DNA of 64,000 bases from Linderina pennispora (lineage: Eukaryota > Kickxellomycota > Kickxellomycetes > Kickxellales > Kickxellaceae), in NCBI RefSeq assembly GCF_002104995.1, contig NW_024468277.1, positions 1 to 64,000 on the forward strand. The letters run 5' to 3'. A program made the position numbers and the translations under genes. This document shows positions 10,779 to 21,708 of this stretch, in pieces. The first letter of the stretch is position 1. Each line of letters starts with the position of its first letter. The notes below the pieces were generated by a model. That model searched no databases. It was not told the origin of the DNA and saw only the letters and a program-made list of their open reading frames with translations.

Positions 10779-12840
10779 TGCTCTCGTGGAATGCAAAAAA
10801 AGAGGAAGAAAAATGTCTAAATGCACTCGATGGAAAGGAAAAGTGAAACCAGCGAAAACCTCCACCAAGCAGCCATCGCTCAAGTCACCCCCATATCTGG
10901 CACATCATTGGGCGCCTGGCAGATCCACGTGATATCCACATCAAACAACTCTAACTGGACTTTTAGTTAGGTTACCAAACAACAGTAGCATGAATATAGG
11001 AAAAGTGCGAAGTGCTGCTGACCCCAGGGCATCAATGCACTCCAATACCACCATACGTAGGACCAGGTACACATGACGGGTTCCTATTCTCACTTCAGTT
11101 CATTCTAATTCTCAACAGCACTATTCAGATCTACCACTACTTTTCCTTCTTTTTTTTTGGTTGTACCACACTCTTCCGTGACTTTGAGCCGGTTTGAGCA
11201 GCCATTCATGATAAGGCAGTTGATGGCCAGCATCAATATGGGCATTTTGTTTGTCTCAAAGGTGCCATGGTACTCAGCTCATATCATTGCGCTTGCATTC
11301 TCCCTCTATCAAATTGACGTCAATAACCCGCATCTGTCGATCGCCATGCCCACTACCAGCAACACAAAGCAGAACTTTTTGGTTAGCTAGATATCAGCCG
11401 ACTCTGCTGGATATACATACACATTTCTTGTAACTACCCATCCAAATTGCATACAACTCTGCTTGGAAATTTGGTGAACCCTATGGCCGAATCTAGCAGT
11501 ATCGACAAATGAATCGACTGAGATACTTAAAAAATGTTTGTCTTAGACCATACGCTACTCATAAAAACGTGATAATACAGATACTAATACCAGAACAACA
11601 CTTCCATTCTAAAATAATGATGCTGGACTCTGAAATATCTAGTTTCGTTAGACAGCTTGGAAGATCTTTTGATAGCAGTACTGGTGGCCATGGCATATTT
11701 ATCAGAGCCACACCCGATCCAAAGACCAGGTAAGTCGATGGGTAGGAAGGTGCTGTGATGCCCTGGAGACCATGTGCTGCAGAGGCATATCCGCCGTTAG
11801 CTGAAGGCACAAAAATATGTGTTTGGAAACGCTATAGTGCATGCAGCAGGCGATGCTACTGACGACCATTTGTGTTGTCATCTACCGGATCCGATCTTTT
11901 GGAACGCCGTGAAGATATAGCTATACTTTTCAAGGTGTCGCTGCTACAAGGAACTTGAATGCTGACAGCGCCCTTAGAAGTTCTTTCGAAGAATTAGTGT
12001 CTGCCGCTGTTGCCGTTGGTCTCAATTGTCTTAGCGACATCCATTTGACATCAGTCGGTAGCCTGAGCGTATTGTAGGATTCTCCCGTCACCCAAGCTAG
12101 ATCTAGGTACCTAGTATCATTTTTACAGCTACATCCAGATACACCAACAGACGCTAGCATTTTTCAGTTTCTGTGCTGGTCCCTACAGAGGCAGTTGCGG
12201 CAAGATAACCTCAATTTATTAAACATCGAACCAGTACTAAGATGTACCAGACTACGAACCATTTGAGAAGGAGCTTTGATAGGCATGTATCATGCCCCTG
12301 GCTCGAGCTTTTCATGAAAAAGAATTATTTTGGTAGCCTAACTAACACCACTCCATTCGATTCCTGTTGTTTCATCTCCCGGCGGCATGGTCTGAATAGC
12401 TTGAGGTGAATGGCTATTCACCTCAGCTGTTCCACTCGCTCCTGGCCTCGGCGCCAGCTTGTCTGAACATAGAGAAGCCATGCTATGTATTTTAATGTTT
12501 GACTTAAAGTGCAGGAGAAGAAGTTAAGGGGAGCTGAGTGTGAGAATAGTAAAAGATGAAGCTAGAGCGCAAAACTCAACCAAAAGAGATGCCTGTGCCC
12601 TATATCTTTCTGGGGCGGTGTGTTAATGCTACAAATGATTCACTTTCACTGTTTTGATTCCATTCCTGCGCCTCATAAAATAGTAATTGCCAAATGGAAA
12701 GTGAAACCCTTGCGATACTAATAGCACTGGCAAGTAGCGCCTCTATTTTGCTCATGTAGCACAGCTTCCCAACTAGCGGAAGAGAATGCCAAATAGAGAG
12801 TTTGCTAATGAACCAGTGGGTGCATTTATGAATTGAACTA
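10779..12840. other. Gene-poor region
   Basis: No supported gene lies here. Short open frames on both strands (for example plus 11157-11390 and 11559-11733, minus 11930-12160) show no recognisable domain and are interrupted. Parts of the plus strand between 11,850 and 12,100 give protein-like stretches in alternating frames, which could be the remains of a decayed gene I cannot name. Confidence 0.4.
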
Positions 12841-12974
12841 TCTGTTGACATTCGAGGTCTGGAGTCCCCCTGCGCCACCATGGACAAGGCCGAAACGCAT
12901 ACGTACAAAAGCCCAGACAGACGACCAGCCTTCCTTCTTCCTCTTAGTCGCTTTTTGAGAAAGTATTTTTCCAT
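12841..12974 (-). repeat. Dispersed repeat R1, copy 1 (inverted relative to copy 2)
   Basis: The reverse complement of this stretch matches plus-strand 18157-18289 at about 90% over about 130 bp without indels. It includes an identical 20-base core around GGCTGGTCGTCTGTCTGGG. It lies in gene-poor DNA. Copy 2 begins exactly where the Fanzor copy A 3' end stops, so R1 is probably a separate repeat next to or into which the Fanzor element inserted. Confidence 0.75.
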
Positions 12975-13600
12975 ATATTTGATAATCACTCATCCCCTAG
13001 GTTATCACTATCCGTTCATCGGAATACGAATACGTTTGCAAATTCTAACGTAGTTGGATAGTGAGAAAAGTTATCTGCTATAACTTTTAAATGCTGCGAG
13101 CAGCCATAGGCATCCTCTCCACGAGTATCCGCCCAGATCGAGTGTTCGGATATATTAATGCACAAGGTGCATACAATCTTCCGAGCAAGGTACTGCCATT
13201 TTCTGTTGAAGTTTCCCTTATACTGCATTTTGGAGTGCATCACAGTACAGACGAACGCCTACCCCAACTGCTTGGTGGGCAGAGTATTGTCTCGTTTAAA
13301 ATCAGCTGCATAGAGCCGCAATTTTTAGTGTTTATTGTTCTGTTCGAACTGGTCAACCAGACATTTATTCGAGCTCGTGAGCGTCGGGTGCCAATCTCTG
13401 GTCAGAAAATCTGCCTATGCTCTACATGTGGCTTAGTTGATTCAGTTATCCACTATCCAAAACAAATGAACCGCATAACAACGGTTACTGGAGGCTGTAA
13501 TCTCGCAATTTCCACATGTGGGTATGGGGCGTTTTCTGATTGTTGCATATAGTTGAGATACTGATGCTAATAGATATGAAATGACAAGAAAGCTACGGTG
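12975..13600. other. Gene-poor interval
   Basis: Nothing supportable. A plus-strand frame at 13091-13552 starts with ATG but has no recognisable domain and looks like chance coding next to the leucine-rich gene. Confidence 0.35.
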
Positions 13601-15244
13601 TTATTGCTCAGGATATGGCTGAATACTGATCTGTCGCCCTCCTTGGTAATGCCAATTGAGCATACTCTCAACACTTTCGACATAATAGCTTATGACTACT
13701 GCAACGTTGATAGCAGGGCAGCGGCAGACCAGGTCACAGAAGCCATATATATCGAATTCTTGCTGTGCCTGTACCTTGAAGCACTTGAGCGTATCGCTGA
13801 TAGGCGAGTCATCTTCTTTATCAACGACTATGGCAAGACCTTCAGCTGTGCCCCGTTGGTCAGGATATATCGACAAGCCAACGTCATTGAGATACATTGA
13901 TTCGCATTCAATCGCGAGCTCTTCAAGAACTGGGAGCTGTGCCACCATGTTGGCGATTCCATCCTTGTCAGCATGTGTCACAAACAGCTGGAGCTTGGCC
14001 AGGTTATGCCACGCAATATTGACTGGCAACATGTAGGGCACATGTCCTATGAGATAGGCTTCCGTCATGCTGGATGGCTGATCGAACAGGGATTGAATGA
14101 TTACAGATGCGTACCAGGCCCGAGCTGTCTCACCGGTAGGATGCTGAACTGTCAGACGCTGTATGCTGTTCAGAATTCGCCAGTCAATATCAACAAACCC
14201 CCACTGATCATCCATGATTCTTAGCTCACTGAGCGCGCTGTCAAGGAAATGTGTAAAAATATCACCGTATACAAATGTCGAATTGTAGACGCGTAGGACG
14301 CTGAGTACCGGGAAACGGATGTCAAACGAAACTCCAGGAAATGGCACTTGGTTTGTAATCGCCACGACAAATTCAAGAGTGAGCTCGTCCAGCGTATCGA
14401 ACAACAGCTCACGGCCGCTCAATTCAAACATGTCCCAAGGAACTATGTCGTCAATCTGCCAGATATGTAGAACCCTCAGGCGACGGACTGGTATCGCTGG
14501 CAGTTTCTTGTGGCAGCGAACATATTCGAGGTTGATAGAAAGCGACGTGAGGTTCCCACAAAACTGGCTCAAGTCCAGAGAGACGGGAATGTGCAGCTGA
14601 ACATGCTCCAGCTGACTAAAATACGCTGAAAACGTCAGATCATATAGCGGATTCGTGTCAGTAGGTGCTGTTATGTAGCCTGGTGATGGTCCCCACACAG
14701 ATTTAGTAAAATATCCGACGTCACTGACCCGCGGGAATAGTATGTAGATCCACCTTTTGGTATCCTTAGGATCCCTATTGCCAACGAACTTATCACCACT
14801 GCCCAACTCGAGTAACCCAACTCCAAGGAATAAAATGCGATTTACATTCGGTAGCGACCTGCCGATATGACGCGCAAGCCGCCTCAGTTCTACGCTGAGC
14901 TCCAATGGTTTCCAGTAGACTGATTCGGCTATCAGTCTGAACTCCCTGATCAAGTGGAGCTTGCCATGGGAAATAATAAACTCGATGTTGGTAACCCAGC
15001 GGCGTTCATGGCTTCGTGGACAACCGTCATCCACACAGGCACACTCAACAAAGCACTCCATCAGCAGGACTGAGAAGGCAAAATCCGGGAGATCCTTTAC
15101 GCGGTGTGGATAAGTTTTGGCGAAGCGTTCAATATTCTTATAGTCCGTAATTGTCGATATAGGGCCGATAGACTCTGTACTGACTTTAGTGGCATCCATT
15201 GGGAGAATCCTAGGCAGATGCGAGTCCAAAATAGAAAGGTACAT
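13601..15244 (-). CDS. Leucine-rich, F-box/LRR-like protein of unknown function
   Basis: An intact 547-residue frame from ATG 15244. It is rich in spaced leucines in LRR-like patterns (LTSLSINLEYVRC, LRVLHIWQID, LDELTLEFVV, LSVLRVYNSTF, LAKLQLFVTHADKDG, VLEELAIECESM), giving an irregular repeat fold from about residue 230 to 500. The N-terminal 110 residues contain a cysteine cluster CFVECACVDDGC and the segment SHERRWVTNIEFI. No clear F-box, signal peptide or membrane span is visible. Similar large leucine-rich families are expanded in zygomycete-grade fungi (inference from recollection). A decayed relative lies at 31223-32843. Function unknown. It sits alone in repeat-rich DNA. Confidence 0.65.
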   Translation of the reverse strand: MYLSILDSHLPRILPMDATKVSTESIGPISTITDYKNIERFAKTYPHRVKDLPDFAFSVLLMECFVECACVDDGCPRSHERRWVTNIEFIISHGKLHLIREFRLIAESVYWKPLELSVELRRLARHIGRSLPNVNRILFLGVGLLELGSGDKFVGNRDPKDTKRWIYILFPRVSDVGYFTKSVWGPSPGYITAPTDTNPLYDLTFSAYFSQLEHVQLHIPVSLDLSQFCGNLTSLSINLEYVRCHKKLPAIPVRRLRVLHIWQIDDIVPWDMFELSGRELLFDTLDELTLEFVVAITNQVPFPGVSFDIRFPVLSVLRVYNSTFVYGDIFTHFLDSALSELRIMDDQWGFVDIDWRILNSIQRLTVQHPTGETARAWYASVIIQSLFDQPSSMTEAYLIGHVPYMLPVNIAWHNLAKLQLFVTHADKDGIANMVAQLPVLEELAIECESMYLNDVGLSIYPDQRGTAEGLAIVVDKEDDSPISDTLKCFKVQAQQEFDIYGFCDLVCRCPAINVAVVISYYVESVESMLNWHYQGGRQISIQPYPEQ

Positions 15245-16508
15245 GATGAATACAAATGATAGATAAATAGATAGATTGTGGAAGATTCGCTTGAGGAGTA
15301 GTGGTAGATGCTCAAAAGTATAAAGTGGTTAGGAGTAGAAAAGGTAATGAGGAACAGTGACAGGGTGGGCGGTGCTCATCCATGGTGCTTATACCCCCTT
15401 TTTGAAGTAGTCACAGTGTTGTTTTTGACAACCCTTTTGTAATGACACGGTTCCTCGCTGTGAGGGAGCTGCAAGTGTCCAGAAAAGCGTATCCGATTAT
15501 GTGGTCACCTGGCGATTTTTCAATATAGACATTAAAGCCAGGGCCATCCAGCAAGCCAATGACATTCTAGCCGACTGCTGGAACATGAGCAGGGAGGGCA
15601 CAAGAGAACAGGTGACCAGGTAAGCTATGTCTTGGAGAAAAGCAAAAACCCACTTGGCAGGATTGAGTCTTGTTTTTCTGGCATTCTCCTTGCTGCAAGC
15701 GAGTGCACTGGGTAGGAGGTATACATGAACGCTTGTCTCTCTGTCTTGATGGCACGGAATGTGTGTCCCCATTCCCTGATTTCAACTGTGAGCTATTTGC
15801 AGCGTCTTTTGTACGTGCTTTTTGTAGTAAAAAAGCAGCCAGGTGCATCCATGATGCGGATATCATGCACAGAGCGGAGGACAAAGACAACCAGATATAC
15901 TCTTCGGCACTGTATTTTGGTCCAAGAAAGAGAGGAAGCAGACAGTCAGCAGCACCTTTTATTGCCAGGGAGAGAGTTGTAGCTTTTCAGACACAAGAGC
16001 TTGGTTCTATTAATGATGTGCACTGGTTGGACTACATATAATTTGAGTCTTCATATATGGGACATTTAGCTGAACTCAACACAAACAAACACTGTTCGTT
16101 AGAGCTGAGGTATCAGCTCAAGTGTTATAGCTTTATATACTTAGAAAAGGAGATGACCGAGCTATACAATGGAATCTGCAGTTCTTTCCCTCCGTCAGCT
16201 ATCGTTCCAGTCGGCTTTGCAACCATCACTTTATTGGATGCAATACATATAGGTATCTAGCGACCCATGCCTTAAGCCATTTCCGAAAGTGATAGAGGTG
16301 AGGTGGATAGAGGATTTGTGCTAGTTAGCTGTCCAGTAGAAGATGCAGGTATGCAAACTGAGCGAGACAGGCGAGTATTTACCAAGCAGCAGAAATTTAG
16401 GATGGGTGAAATAGCGGTATGCCTTTGTTGGCAGCTGTCCTGCAGTGGATGTGGGACAGTTGCTAATTCTGCCAAGATCCAGGATCAATTCCGATACATG
16501 TCTTAGTG
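15245..16508. other. Gene-poor interval upstream of Fanzor copy A
   Basis: Only short, unconvincing frames. The N-terminal half expected for a Fanzor is not found here on either strand, so copy A is 5'-truncated and not split. Confidence 0.4.
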
Positions 16509-16678
16509 GTGTTGCGTAGCTGGTGATGACCGCCATTATGATACCATAGAAATTATCGGGTCGACCGACAATGAGAGCAGCTCTCACGCTGAACCAATGG
16601 AGATATCCAGTGGAGATCTGTGACCACTGCAATAATAGCTTTCCACCCCGGTTTCACCGATGAGGTCAGACACTGCAT
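16509..16678 (+). repeat. Dispersed repeat R2, copy 1 (abuts Fanzor copy A)
   Basis: About 170 bp align without indels to 47730-47898 at about 83% identity, with mainly transition differences. Both copies can be read on plus as AGDD...NESSS...EPMEISS followed by TGA, and on minus as a conservatively changing frame (LHWFS-RAALI-GRPDNF). Coding status is therefore unclear. Similarity ends just after GATGAGGTCA. In copy 1 the Fanzor core frame continues from this point. Confidence 0.7.
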
Positions 16679-18158
16679 AGCAGCAGCAGCAGCAGCAGCA
16701 GACACTGTTGCAGCACTTAACAATGCATATGCATCAGCACCCCCAGTCTGTGCACACGACCCAGTCCAAAGGATCACACAATCTGTGTGGGATGTGTGGG
16801 GCCGGGTCGCAGATCTAACATCAAAGCCATTTAAGGCGCATGGTGATAGAAAATTCCACGGAATGGCGACAACAGATGGTGTAACGATATGCATTTTGTT
16901 GGAAGACAAGATACCCAAAGCTGATGGTGCCGTAGATGCTGATGCTGCGGGAGGCGATGCTACGGCTGACTGTCGCTATATCCACCAGATCCCACAGCCA
17001 GAGCTGCAGAATCTGAAAGGCTGCTGTGTATTCATCGATCCAGGTCGGGGCGATTTGCTATACATGATGCACGAAAATAGCAGCAATGGGAAAGGGGGTG
17101 AAAAAATGCTCTACCGCTACACACGGCAGCAGCACAATAAGGAACTCAAGCTGCGCCACTATGACAGGATTCGTTGGGATACAAAGGATCAAGTCCCAGA
17201 AGATGCTGTCCGCAGAGCAGAGGCTGAGCTTTCCAAGCACTGCTGCCAGACCCTTAGCCCGGTAAAAATTCCGTGCCTATGTTGCTGCCCGTGCATCTGT
17301 GCGGTGTGTCCTAGCACCGTTTTATGCCAGCACTGACAGCGCGAAGGTTACCAGAGCAGCAGCCCACCAAGTCAAACAAGCAGCACCAGAGGCGCTGGAA
17401 GGTCCATCCAGGTGTCAGTACCAGTCCCAAGGTGTACCCGCTTCACCGCAAGCTGCGCCTTGATTCATTCATGAACCAGGCCCGTGCAGACCACAGGCTT
17501 GCCGCAAAACCCCGGAGCAAGTTCGGTCCAGACCCAATGCTGGTCATGGGCAATTGGAGTGCGCCGATGGCCCGACACCATGCGTCGATTCGTGGCAAGG
17601 GATGGCGCGACAAGTTCAAGCACCATGGCTTTGAAGTCTATCTGATCGACGAATTCCGGACATCGTCGATGTGCCCGTTCTGCTGCGAAAAGTCCCTGCA
17701 GACGTTCTGGCATGTTCCCAACCCGCGGCCTACTAGAGATCGAAGAACCCAACTGTGAAGTGCCATGGCCTTCTCCGCTGTACAAGCGAGTCATGTAAGC
17801 GGGCCATGGCACAATACAGGCGAGCCTATTCGTCTCGGTTCTTGAACCGCGATCCCGCAGCAGTTCTAAACTTCAGACTCATTTTCCAGTCACTCTGTGA
17901 TTCAGGCAGTATTCCTGAACGGTTCTGTCGTTCTACGGCCATTGCTGCCGATGCTTCTGGCACCACCCCTGCAACAAAGAGGCCGCGCAAGAGGCGTGCA
18001 GCAGCAGGCTATCAAGATGGGAAATGTCCATGATCGCTATTGCACTAACAGCCATCCGACACGTTCAAATGACCGGTTCACCGTGATGCTCTTATCGACG
18101 TGTCAACCCATGCTGACTACCAGCCGAGCTCGCATCGCAAGCAGAGTATTTCTAGTAT
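16620..18158 (+). mobile_element. Fanzor (eukaryotic TnpB-like RNA-guided nuclease) element, copy A: 5'-truncated, frameshifted, with conserved 3' end
   Basis: The coding part (about 16650-18033) carries the nuclease half of a Fanzor protein. Visible blocks are KFHGMATTDGVTICILL; RuvC-I FIDPGRG with Asp at 17037-17039; KFRAYVAARASVRCVLAPFY; and VYPLHRKLRL...LVMGNWSAP. RuvC-II is LIDEFRTS with Glu at 17651-17653. A zinc finger is formed by MCPFC (17669-17683) and CHGLLRCTSESC (17761-17796). RuvC-III is NRDPAAVLNF with Asp at 17851-17853. The tail is basic and ends GYQDGKCP, TGA 18031-18033. All three catalytic acids are present. Frames change near 17265 (an A run), 17390-17430 and 17750, and the N-terminal half is absent. 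Fanzors are RNA-guided DNA endonucleases whose guide RNA is transcribed from the 3' end of the element. As written the copy is not translatable; error at homopolymers could account for some shifts. Confidence 0.88.
18034..18158 (+). ncRNA. Candidate omega-RNA scaffold (3' end of Fanzor copy A)
   Basis: The 125 nt following the Fanzor stop codon are about 90% identical, without any indel, to the 125 nt following the copy B stop (45912-46036). Both end at TCTAGTAT, after which the sequences are unrelated. A perfect 7-bp inverted repeat GACACGT (18058-18064)/ACGTGTC (18098-18104) encloses a 33-nt loop. A second hairpin, GCTCGC-ATC-GCAAGC (18128-18142), has one mismatch; it is perfect in copy B. 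Known Fanzor guide RNAs occupy this position. If the same applies, the guide would begin at 18159. No transcription evidence is available. Confidence 0.6.
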
Positions 18159-18289
18159 GGAACGATATCTTCTCAAAAAGTGACTGGGGGGAAGAAGGAA
18201 GGCTGGTCGTCTGTCTGGGCCTTTGTACGTATGCGTTTCGGCCTTGTCTATGGTGGAGCAGGGGGACTCCAGACCTCGAATGTCAGCAG
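18157..18289 (+). repeat. Dispersed repeat R1, copy 2
   Basis: About 90% identical to the reverse complement of 12841-12974. It starts at the boundary where Fanzor copies A and B diverge, so it is flanking DNA and not part of the shared element. The remainder of the interval to 18511 shows no further gene. Confidence 0.75.
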
Positions 18290-18511
18290 GAGTGACTCGA
18301 GAGGTGACTAAATTCCGCTATCTCTACAGATCCTCATCAGAGCCTTCGTCTCGTGCTGAGGCGCTAGTAGGCTGCATGTTAGGAGCCTGGTCGTCGGTTA
18401 TCTGCCACTCGGAATCGCCGGAGTTTGCTGCCGTCGGTTCGGCGCCGGAACAGCTCGGCGAGTCTTCTGACGCGTCTTGCAATCAAAGACTATACCAAAT
18501 CAATATATTTC

Positions 18512-21206
18512 CTAAAATCCAAGCAGCGACATGCATGCATATCCAACCGAAATAATGATAAAGTAGGCCAGAACACTGGATGGAATACCAGCCTTGAAGA
18601 AGTCCATAGTGGTCAGATACGGGTTGCCCAGGGTATCCTCCAGCATAATGGCGTTCATGTTCGGGAACCCAGACACCGGCAGCCCCATAGCGCCCGAGGC
18701 CATCAGCGCAGCACCCATGACCAGCAGACGGCTGTGGGGCTCGGGCAGCCTGGCGCCGACCTCGGCAACAATCGGAAGGATGATCAGGGCGCCGACCGTG
18801 TGCGAGATGAACGTGCAGCACACGAGGATCAGCCCGCAGAATACGCACAGCACGGTGAAGACCGGGAAGCCATCGACCAGCTGCTCGATGTGGCTGGCCA
18901 GCTCGTGCAGCAGGCCGCTCGAATCAACAGCACGGCCCAGCGCAATTCCGCCCATGGCCAGGATCACAACGGTCCACAGGAAGTTGTTAAAGTCCTCCTT
19001 GCTCAGCACCTTGGGGAAGGCAAACAGGAGCACCAGCGGCAGAATTGCAATGATGCCCATATCGCCAAAGATACCCGAGAGACTCGATTGCATGCACCAC
19101 AGTACGATGGTGCCGATCGAGACGATGCACACGTAGATCTGGCGCTTGTTCAGCTTCTCGGGCGTGAACCGCGTCTGGCGGATCGACGGCGTGGTGTGGT
19201 GCGGACGGTAGACGGCCAGCAGCAGCACCCAAATGGCCAGATTGCACAGAATACAGACAGGAATCGATACGGTAAACCATTGGAGCCACGACGGCGACGG
19301 CTTCATGGTGTTGAGCGCGATGATATTCTGCGGTGATGCAATGGGTGAGGCCATGCCGCCCACATTCGATGCCAGCGCAATGCCAATGATCAGACACGGA
19401 GCAAAGGTGCTGCCGTTGGGCAGCGTGCGCAGAATGGGCTTGATCAGGGAGAAGCACAGGACGGGCGCAGCGACATTGCTGATCCACATGCTGGCAAACG
19501 TGGCAACAAACATGTTGGCCAGCAGCACCAGCTTTGGGCTAGTGCCAGCCTTGGACAGGATCCACGACGCAATGATGCGCGCAATATCGTGCTTGCTCAG
19601 CGCGGCCGCCAGCGAGAACCCACCAAGCAGCAGCATGATGACCGACGAGAACATGGCCGAGAACACCGCCTTGGATGCCTCACCTGCGTCCAGGTGGTGG
19701 TGCGACTTGGCTGGCGACCGCATGACGCCGAGCATCACGGTTAGGAACGGCACCAGCAGCGCAGTAACGTGCAGCGGCAGGGCCTCGGTGGCCCACAGCA
19801 GCGACACGTATATCAGCATGGCCCAGCACCGCTGCTGCTCCCGACCGTCAAACATCGGGATGGCCCACACAATGGCAAACACCGCCGTGCAGAAGGCAAT
19901 GCGCAGGAGCTGCTTATTGGTGTTGGTCATGCCGCGTGGCTTCAGCGGCGTCGAAGTGATGTCACCCGTGTGGTCGAGCTCGGGTGACTGAACACCGACG
20001 GCATTGACCATGCGCTCGTTGGCAATCATGTCGCGCCACACCGTGTTGCGCTCCCACACGACCTCCTCGCGCAGGCACTTCTTCAGCTCCTTCAGCGCCT
20101 GGTCAATCGACGAAAAGTCCGAGGCCACGCCAAACACAAACGCCAGCTGCTCCATGTGGTCGCGCAGTGCAGCCTGCGCTTGGGTCGTGAACGGGTATGC
20201 CTTGCGCACCGTGTCCTCCAGGTACGTGGAGCGCAGATCCGAATGGGTGATCTTGTCGTACTTTTTCGTGATCTTGCTGAACCCAGTGTAGTTGAGCTGC
20301 GCGTACGAGCGCAGGTCGTGCAGCAGAATAAATAGGTTGCGCGACTGGTTACGGATCTCGCGCCGAACGCCGTCGACGCCGCTCAGGCTGACCGTGCGCC
20401 GGTGCCCGACGCTGGCCCGCTGCTGCTCTGCTGCAGTCACCAGATTGCTGCCTTCGCCATTGGCAAAGCTAGGCGTCCGCGTGTCGTCGTCGTGTTCGAC
20501 CGGAATGTAGGCGTTGGTCACGTTCTCAGGAATCGTCGAATCCAGGTCGATCGCCTCCTGCGCATCGGACAGCGACGATGCCGCCGCATTGGCCTGTGCG
20601 CCCAACGACGATCCGCCTTCGCTGTCGATCAGCTGCGGCTGCGTCGTGTGTCTGCCTCGCAGCAGCAATGCTCCAGTCGCTGACTCTGGATCCTCCATAT
20701 CCACAGCTGACAGCTTGCGGAAGAAGCTGCCTGTCCGCTGGCGCTCGAATGGCACCGACAGCCTCAGCTGCTCTAGCTCCGATTCGACCTCGCTGGCCTT
20801 GCCCAGTAGCTCGCCCTCCTTGCGCCGATAAAAGCTCTCGATCTTGCTCAGCTCGCTGTCAAGCAGTGGCACAAAGGCTGCATATGCTTGGTTCTGGGGA
20901 CCTAGCAGCGTCCGGCTCTCGTCGGTGCGCGGCGACTGTGTCTGTCCGCGCTTGGCGATGATGTCGCGCTCGATGATGTACAGATTCTTCTTCAAGCCCG
21001 AATAACTACAGGGCAGTCAGTTAGCGGTAGCCTATCGTGGATACCAGCGGTATGGTGGGGAGAGTACTGCTACAGCCTTCCCCCCACGGGTGGAGAACGA
21101 ATGCCTGCGTCCTCTACTGGTGCTGGCATTGAACAAGATACTTACTCTATGTAGTACTGCGCCAGTCGGGCACAGCATTGAATTGCAATGCGCTCGAAAA
21201 CTTCAT
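18512..21206 (-). CDS. SPX-domain low-affinity phosphate transporter (Pho87/Pho90/Pho91 type)
   Basis: Two exons. Exon 1 (21206-21146) encodes MKFSSALQFNAVPDWR, the SPX start. The intron (21145-21006, 140 nt, GTAAGT...TAG) is followed by exon 2 from 21005 (YSGLKKNLYIIERDI). The SPX domain covers roughly the first 330 residues, with the helix LNYTGFSKITKKYDKITHSD. A DASS/SLC13-type transporter with about 12 membrane spans follows, including GGFSLAAALSKHDIARII and GIALASNVGGMASPIASPQN. Total length is about 850 residues, typical for yeast Pho87/90/91, which import or export phosphate at the plasma membrane or vacuole under inositol-pyrophosphate control. Exon 1 lacks one base in TGGCG(C)CAGTAC, which shifts the frame after PDWR; restoring the register gives the consensus YYI-YSGLKK. 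A divergent 502-bp promoter is shared with the next gene. Confidence 0.88.
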
Positions 21207-21708
21207 TTACAAGCACTGGAAGTGGGAACAGAAAATAGCGGAGCTGAGAAACCTGTTGAGTCTAGAATGGCTCGTTCGAAGAAAGAAAGGAAAAAAAGCT
21301 GGCAGGGCCCCACCGCCTTTACCGCATCTGTTCACTCAGTCTATAGGCTGGCGGTCTCCTGATAATCGCGGTATAAAAAGGATATACGTTTTTCCAACAG
21401 GGCCTGTGTGGGCCATTGAAAGCAGCGCATGTGCACGATGGTAGGGGACGGGGGCGCTGGTTGCTACGAGATACCAGTCACAAGAACCACGTATGCGCAC
21501 ATGTTCTTTCGCTGGTCATGAGAACGGTTTTTGAACAAAAATAGAGGCATTCACGCCCAAGTGCTGGCAGCTCCCATTTCCCTAGACCCGTGTCGCCGAG
21601 TCAGAAATGGCGAGCATTTCGCTTGGGGCTTATCCTGCACCACCACCCAATTCCACGTTTTAATACCCAAAAACCCAGTTCCAGTAGCACCAGCAGCACC
21701 AACGAGAA
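21207..21708. promoter_or_regulatory. Divergent intergenic promoter region
   Basis: Separates the SPX transporter (leftward) from the METTL21-type gene (rightward). A TATAAAA-like element occurs at about 21372-21378. No gene or repeat is recognised. Confidence 0.4.

Noticed and set aside
13091-13552. 153-codon plus-strand frame starting with ATG
   Set aside because: No recognisable domain, odd composition and position in gene-poor DNA; no supporting promoter or homologous copy seen.
16620-18033. Bacterial IS605 TnpB by contamination
   Set aside because: Motifs (LVMGNWSAP, NRDPAAVLNF, C-HGLLRC-TSE-C) are of the eukaryotic Fanzor type, and the flanks are repeats and genes of the fungus.
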